Below, piece by piece: positions 58,285 to 64,000 of a stretch of DNA of 64,000 nt. Numbering within the stretch: the stretch's first letter is position 1; each line of letters begins with the position of its first letter. The stretch is from Bolinopsis microptera (lineage: Eukaryota; Ctenophora; Tentaculata; Lobata; Bolinopsidae): positions 9,842,303-9,906,302 of the forward strand of contig NC_087075.1 in NCBI RefSeq assembly GCF_026151205.1. The letters run 5' to 3'. Under the pieces are notes generated by a model that was not told where the DNA came from, did no database searches, and was given only the letters and a program-made list of their open reading frames with translations. The position numbers were made by a program, and so were the translations under genes.

Positions 58285-58690
58285 GACCGTATGGTATGCA
58301 AAAATTAGACCATAAACACTTTGAAAAGGAGCATACAAAACCCATTTTTAATAGACTAAAAATTCTAACGGCTCAAAACCTGTACAAATATCACTGCATT
58401 TAAGAATTCTCTAAGATTATCAAGTACCACTGCCCCTACTCCCTTTATGAGGCCATCAACATTTCAAACCATGCAACGAGTCTAACTGTTATTCTTCTAA
58501 ACAAATCAAATACCTTTTTGTTTAATGCAGCCAAGCTTTGGAACACAGTTCATAAAAAATTTTTAACTTCAAGCAATTGCCTAGAAACTTCCATTAACTT
58601 GATAAAATTGAGAACCAAAGCACTATTAGTACAATCACAGGCAGCTGACTTAAAAGATACCTGGACTCCAACCAATTTTAAATTGCAGTA
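58285..58690 (+). pseudogene. C-terminal fragment of a non-LTR reverse transcriptase
   Basis: PYGMQKLDHKHFEKEHTKPI followed by LTAQNLYKYHCI matches the tail of the intact ORF2 at 20153-23002 (FGEQKLGVDFYKKEHSKPLF, LTVHNLYKYTCL). A stop at 58400 and loss of frame follow. Downstream, NAAKLWNTVHKKFLTSSNC-like sequence can be read to about 58620. It is a short decayed relative of the same family. Confidence 0.7.
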
Positions 58691-59535
58691 ATTAAATTGC
58701 ACATGCAGCGGCACACACCTTATATTGCTATCATGATTGAACTATAAGCTGATAAGCTTTCAGATCCATTTTTAACCACTTGATGTAATGTTTTATTAAT
58801 TAAATATTTTAGTTTAATTTATATCAGATCGAACCTATACTTGATAATCGAACCTATATTCGATAATCAAACCTGTATTCGATAGTTAAATTTATGCGAT
58901 AAATTGATATTGATATTATTATATTTTTGATTATATTATTTTTGATTAATAAATTTTATGAGACAGTTTTCTCACATATTTACCAATTTTGTCAGCATGA
59001 ATAAGAAGTTGTTACTTTGAAACGTCGTTTATCCTAACAGTGCAATATCATTTGTCGCAAATCAGAATAATCAGAAACTATTTGGAAAAACCCAAAAACT
59101 GTCTGATATTATTATTGTTGAATGAAGTTAACTCCTGAGATAAATTTTATTAATTTTAAACAAAGGGACTTGGAGTATAAACGACCAAGTTCGCATAAAT
59201 GCCTACCCAACCAAGAATTTAGGAGGCAAGGGTGGGTGCGTAAACTTTACGGTCTGCACTCTCCGATCCTGTATCACCCTGGATTCTTTTTGACGTATTT
59301 TTGTAATAGGTATATACCTTCTATCCATTCTCTTGCTACTCCAAGTCCCCTAAGATATCTGGTAAAAAGGTCCTGCTAGTTATATATAAAATATATTTAT
59401 GTTTGCTTTAATTGATACTAAATAAAATTGTTGTTTTCTTGAAATTGTTGTTTTCTTGTTAGATTTATTAGAGTTTTATAGAAATTTATACTTAGAAATT
59501 ATTCAAACAATATATACATAATATAACAATTACCC
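58691..59535. other. AT-rich stretch without a recognisable gene
   Basis: It contains three short CGAACCTATA/TTCGATAAT repeats near 58829-58885 and a copy of ATTCAAACAATATATACATA (59501-59520) related to 16671-16690. An 85-codon frame at 59122-59379 shows no recognisable feature. Confidence 0.5.
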
Positions 59536-59592
59536 CAGTGGCGTAACGTTGCCTGTTGGCGCCCCCCTGCCGAAAAAAGCGCCCCCCTGTTG

Positions 59593-59880
59593 CAGTGGCG
59601 TAACGAAGGGCCCTGCTGACCCCGCTGTGCAGGGGGGCGCCGTCTTAGGGGGGCGCCAAATCGTCGTTTGAATGTGGGACAATTTCGAAAACTTAACTAA
59701 AGTACTAGCAAAACTGCGCGTTTTGCTCTAGATACACACTTTTTTAGAGATTTTACCGGCGTATCCTCTTAAATCGCCTAATTTGTTCAATTTTAGGGAG
59801 GGGCACCAAAAGGAGAGGGGGCGCCAACAGGGGGGCGCCTTTTCGGCAGGGGGGCGCCAACAGGCAACGTTACGCCACTG
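59593..59880. mobile_element. 288-bp hAT MITE nested in its own relative
   Basis: It starts CAGTGGCGTAACGAAGGGCC and ends CAGGCAACGTTACGCCACTG. The perfect 8-bp duplication CCCTGTTG lies at 59585-59592 and 59881-59888. Only the tip of about 13 bp is symmetric. Beyond that the two ends differ, which lets left and right ends be told apart in every copy. Confidence 0.93.
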
Positions 59881-60016
59881 CCCTGTTGGCGCCCCCTCCC
59901 CTTTTGGTGCCCCTCCCTAAAATTGAACAAATTAGGTAATTTTAAAGAATACGCCGGTAAAATCTCTAAAAAAGTGTGTATCTAGAGCAAAACGCGCAGT
60001 TTTGCTATTACTTTAA

Positions 60017-60650
60017 AAATCAAGAGGCTTGCATATAATGAACATATTGATACGGGTGCAGAGTTGAGTCTGTACGGAACCTAGTAGTTTCAGATCCTTG
60101 TTTAACTTGCCGTACAGCAAGGTCATCCACTACTTTAGCCCGGCGAGGCACATAACTCCCTCTACAACTCCATGACAAATGTTTCATATATACTAGCCGA
60201 GTTCACAAGTTATATCCTTGTGTTTGAGAAGAGCTCGTTAGAACTGCTTCCTTTCCCTTCAGTATCCCACAGTCTCTCGAGTTTCGTAACTGCCAGAGAA
60301 CTCTCTTAAACAATTACTAGACTCGGTGATTATAAATCAAGAGGCTTGCATATAATGAACATATTGACACGGGTGCAGAGTTGAGTCTGTACGGAACCTA
60401 GTAGTTTCAGATCCTTGTTTAACTTGCCGTACAGCAAGGTCATCCACTACTTTAGCCCGGCGAGGCACATAACTCCCTCTACAACTCCATGACAAATGTT
60501 TCATATATACTAGCCGAGTTCACAAGTTATATCCTTGTGTTTGAGAAGAGCTCGTTAGAACTGCTTCCTTTCCCTTCAGTATCCCACAGTCTCTCGAGTT
60601 TCGTAACTGCCAGAGAACTCTCTTAAACAATTACTAGACTCGGTGATTAT
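60017..60650. repeat. Tandem duplication of a 317-bp unit inside the hAT element
   Basis: AAATCAAGAGGCTTGCATAT starts both units (60017 and 60334). The units are nearly identical; one T/C difference lies in ATATTGAYACGGGTGC. The unit has no relation to the GC-rich element ends and no long reading frame, so it could be captured host DNA. Confidence 0.9.
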
Positions 60651-60859
60651 AACTTTAGTTAAGTGATTATAACTTTAGTTAAGTTTTCGAAATTGTCCCA
60701 CATTCAAACGACGATTTGGCGCCCCCCTAAGACGGCGCCCCCCTGCACAGCGGGGTCAGCAGGGCCTTTCGTAACGCCACTGAATTACCCTATATAAAAT
60801 TCAATATAAATTCAATAGAAAACCCTTGAACACCCTTTAAGTAGTATAAGTAAGCCAGT

Positions 60860-61330
60860 TTAAAGAACTGGCTCCAAATTTATATCTAATTCTGCTATTT
60901 TTACTGCACTACTACTTTTAAACCCTCTCTCTCCTCTGAGAGCTATGATTGTTGTTCTCAATAGGTCAAATCTTACTCTCTTCCTAATAAATGTCATTGC
61001 CTCACTATATCGTTGGCCTGATTTCCTAGATAGTTTATCCGCTAACTTCTTGAAGAACTTATTTGCTTCCCTTCCAATACCCCCAGTGGTTGATAGGACT
61101 ATCGGTGTAAACGTCCCATGTTCGACTTCTACAATTCTTTTATTGTATAAATTCTTTTTCTGTCTCTCATGGCTATTGTACATAGTGGTTGGAGATCCAA
61201 GAGCCTTATTGGAAGGAGCTTGAGCATGAAATACTCTTACATCTAAAAATGCCCTTTCCAATGGGTTCCATACACTCCTAGCACTAACATCTAATCTAGC
61301 TCCATCTGCTATAGAAATTTATATAAATAG
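60860..61330 (-). pseudogene. Orphan domain (DVRV/TGGIG), longest intact copy
   Basis: Reading upstream of the nominal start at 61261 gives ADGARLDVSARSVWNPLERA. Then come FLDVRVFHAQAPSNKALGSP, MYNSHERQKKNLYNKRIVEV, GTFTPIVLSTTGGIGREANK and RKRVRFDLLRTTIIALRGER, ending LDINLEPVL with a stop at 60860. It aligns along its whole length with 16867-17434 and has no internal stop. No reverse transcriptase lies beside it. Whether it is the C-terminal domain of a retroelement polyprotein or an element of its own cannot be told here. Confidence 0.6.
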
Positions 61331-61589
61331 ATTAGAAACATGATCTTGTTTGTGTGTTTTGTGTTGTGCATTTTTTTATAGCTAATAAAGATGAAAGTAT
61401 TTTAGCCAAGAGATTTCGAGCGTGCTAAATCACTGTACAGTCGATCTTCGAGTCTCCAGATTGTTCTAGAAGGGCCCCCATAGTAGAAACCAACTTCAAT
61501 TGATGTATTTTCGGACGCTGATTCCGAATCACCCCCCATGTGCCATGACATAGGGTTAAAATGCTCCCCTGACGAGATTTTCAGCATAT

Positions 61590-61665
61590 GCTTTTGTTAA
61601 GGATTGGGTTAGGATTAGGGTTGGGATCAGATTAGAGGGTTAGGGTTTCGAATAGTCGTTCAAGA
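61590..61665. repeat. Degenerate TTAGGG-rich stretch
   Basis: GGGTTAGGATTAGGGTTGGG and GAGGGTTAGGGTTTCG, reverse orientation of the stretch at 18160-18245, followed by TCACGTGAC at about 61690. Confidence 0.5.
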
Positions 61666-62720
61666 CCAGCTAGAGAACGGGTTGAAAAAGTCACGTGACA
61701 GTCAAGTGTAAAGTGATTAATCATCATCCAAGAGTAAAACAAATTTTTTAGTAAAACAAATTTAGATTTTGGTATTTATTAATAACAATCAAAACATATC
61801 ATATCATAAAAATAAAGCCGCGCGTTGGTTGACTGCCTCAGTATGGTGAATAATTTAAGCTTGAAGGTGCCCTGCGCATTTACAGAACATTATGCGGCGA
61901 TCACATGATCACGAGGACCTGTGAGCGCCAAATTTAATTTAAACTTTCTAGAAATCGTACATCACTACGAGTTACTCATGCTTTTGAATTATAGGAGTGC
62001 GGATTGTCAGGTATTTCATTCATTCATACTTAATCGGTTTAAAGCTGTATATTTAGAGCTCACTATTGTTTGAACTATGAAAGCAGAACGTAAATAATGG
62101 ACAATATACCGACGACAATACCAAGGACCCGAGTGCCGCATTGACTTTTCCGGATCCGTTTTTACCGAAGGCTTATCCACCAGTTACTCATGCTGCATGT
62201 ATAGTCTGATAATATTTTGTTTTATCTCTAGCAAGCATTCTGTAAGTTGGAGTGTCGTATTTATTATAGAAGAGCCAGCCAACCTCCGCAGTCCGCATTA
62301 CAATCTTTTGTATGCCAGGTTCGTTTATAAAATCTAATCATATAATAAGATTGATCCAATAGTCTAAGATGAACGGTATATCTTAGCTCATCGTTATTAA
62401 AATCCTAATGGATGAATTAATCAAGTAATGTTCCCTTCCAACACAACTAAACAACAAACAAATGCTTGCTCACCAGTGGTGACGCAATCGTAGGGGCATG
62501 CAGTTGGTTCAGTCTCATTAAACTATATAAAAAATAAGTATAAAGAATAAGGAAAAGGAACGGGAATGAAGCCAATACCAGAAGTGAAACCCCACCAAAG
62601 AATAATTGATCCTTAGGTAGACCTGGTGAAATAAAGTAACTGAACTGTAAGTTTAAGAAAAGACGGAAGGAATAAAGGAGAGAGGAAATAATGTTATGTG
62701 AACATCATCAGCAGATGATT

Positions 62721-62768
62721 TGGCACACCGGTTTCGGGGGTTAATACCTGTACCGGTTTAATGTGCCA
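62721..62768. other. Hairpin-forming inverted repeat
   Basis: TGGCACACCGGT pairs with ACCGGTTTAATGTGCCA across a 19-base loop, leaving a bulge. There is no terminator or gene context. The surrounding 61670-63780 shows no gene I can support. Confidence 0.45.
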
Positions 62769-63784
62769 AGACCCCCTAGCAATCACTCGTCAGTGATCAC
62801 CTGTTCACGTTAAATGTAACTCTCACCCCGACGACAGCGTCGAGAAATTATCAAATTATGCATTTGCGCCATACTGGACACATTTTATATTTAATATTTT
62901 GTGGTTTGTAGAAATTAGTGTCATCTAAAGTATAGCTTAACTGGCGAGCAAGCATCGTCCCACTCGGCGGGGACGAAAATACCGAGTCCAATCACAGAAA
63001 GTTAACCAAAAGATAAAAACAAGAGCTCGGATATTAACAAAAATCACACGCTCCAGACGACGGGGGAAGAGAGGATAGGAAGTAAGCTGCTGGGCTCAAC
63101 AAATTTTGATAATTGTAAACAAATTTGTTCTTGTGCCCTATAATAATTTGGTATTGAGGTATGACCCTGTACTGTGCGTGATAGTGAAAATGAAAGTGAA
63201 TGTGAATCTGTAATGCGAACGAAACAGAGGCACATATTAGGTGCGGTAAAAAAATCGAAATTATGCGGTACCGCACCCGACTATAAAGGTAAAATGTGCG
63301 GTAAGTTGCGGTAAATTTTTACCAATTATGCGGCAAATGTGCGGCGATTTTTTCGAAATTTGTGCGGGAATTGTGAGATTTGTATAGAACGTTAGAACTG
63401 CAGTAGGGTCAGTTTAAACATAAATGACATAATTGCCATGTCTGAAGTGGGTTGTAAATGGGCCATTTTTAGCCTCGAGCGTTTTGGTCCTTTGTTCCTG
63501 CCACTCAGCATTGCCTAATGCAAAGTTGTCATACGTTGTATGACCCGCCGCGCACGAAGTGCGCGGCTCCCCCTGTATCGTCGAAGACGATTGACGATAC
63601 TCCACTATAGTGAAGCGACCGTGGGGGTCACCACGTGATACAAATGCAAAGTAGACATTTTTCTAATACAATAGAGAAATTGACTGATGTTACTTGTTTA
63701 AATTTCTTCGAAGTAGCACGCGCCGCTTTCTTCTCGAAATGTCATCGTGTTGGCCCGATGGCACGTCACAGGAGGAGCATTTAA

Positions 63785-63990
63785 GGGTGATACTCGTAAA
63801 ATATCTGTTCTATATATTGACCGTCGACGAGTCCAACTCGGCGCACGTCCTGGTAGGTTGTAAACCTACAACACTTGTAGCGCGATGCGTTACTATGCCG
63901 CGCCGCGCACTCAATAAGGCTCCTCCTGGCTAGATCGGCGAAATGCGCTACTGTGCCGCGCCGAGCTGCCATGAATTGACATCGTCAATT
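63785..63990. repeat. Interspersed repeat related to 19135-19480
   Basis: It holds the CTCGGCGCACGTCCTGG block and the GTAGCGCGATGC ... AGATCGGCGAAATGCG ... TTGACATCG block, matching 19385-19480 and 19135-19255 respectively. Minus- and plus-strand frames over it are considered spurious. Confidence 0.65.
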
Positions 63991-64000
63991 AACTACAACA

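Larger units (their letters stand above)
59536..60782. mobile_element. hAT-type nonautonomous element, CAGTGGCGTAAC family, complete
   Basis: It starts CAGTGGCGTAACGTTGCCTG and ends GGGCCTTTCGTAACGCCACTG (tip inverted). The flanking 8-bp duplication is AATTACCC (59528-59535, 60783-60790). It contains a nested relative (59593-59880) and a tandem duplication (60017-60650). No transposase is encoded. Confidence 0.9.

Noticed and set aside
62701-62830. Possible structured RNA or riboswitch-like region
   Set aside because: One bulged hairpin only; no conserved motif of a known RNA family could be matched.
1-64000. CRISPR array, bacterial operon or phage system
   Set aside because: The tandem arrays have no spacer-repeat pattern, and the spliced animal genes exclude a prokaryotic origin.

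Overview
The window is nuclear DNA of an AT-rich, invertebrate-like animal. Evidence: genes split into short GT-AG exons, AATAAA polyadenylation signals, a mitochondrial glutamate dehydrogenase tandem pair, a nucleolin gene, a ciliary microtubule inner protein gene, and many non-LTR retrotransposons and hAT-type DNA transposons. I cannot name the species. The retroelement style and gene set would fit an early-branching ciliated animal such as a cnidarian, ctenophore or sponge, but this is inference.

Layout. 1-11.6 kb: no convincing gene. It holds a perfect eight-pentamer heat shock element next to a TATA-like box, and many minisatellites. Several unrelated ones contain the E-box CACGTG, and one family pairs it with an inverted CCAAT box. 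11.6-27.6 kb: repeat-rich, with a broken CR1/L2-like non-LTR element (minus), an intact 5'-truncated non-LTR element (plus), a 3' non-LTR fragment with a pentanucleotide tail, and two fragments of an orphan retroelement-type domain. 27.7-40.1 kb: two tandem glutamate dehydrogenase genes on the plus strand. The second is canonical. The first is divergent and has threonine at one of the three active-site lysine positions. 41.3-47.4 kb: a nucleolin-like gene (acidic/serine tracts, two RRMs, RGG tail). 49.3-53.8 kb, minus strand: a six-exon gene resembling CFAP107, with transposon remnants and a TTAGGG-containing minisatellite in its introns. 53.8-61.3 kb: a transposon nest in which at least three layers of hAT-type elements can be resolved by 8-bp target duplications. 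61.3-64 kb: repeats, no gene seen.

The host genes show no common pathway. Glutamate dehydrogenase acts in mitochondrial nitrogen and carbon metabolism, nucleolin in ribosome biogenesis and CFAP107 in the axoneme. The introns are the landing sites of the more unusual mobile DNA. Glutamate dehydrogenase intron 7 holds a 2-kb element with G/C-homopolymer ends and a tandemly duplicated 116-residue reading frame. Nucleolin intron 6 holds a 1.8-kb element with long inverted repeats and a 9-bp target duplication; it carries a TATA box and a 58-codon ORF, plus a second nested element with G/C-homopolymer ends.

Exon boundaries were assigned by eye from splice sites, reading phase and family similarity. 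All three host gene models close in frame from ATG to stop.
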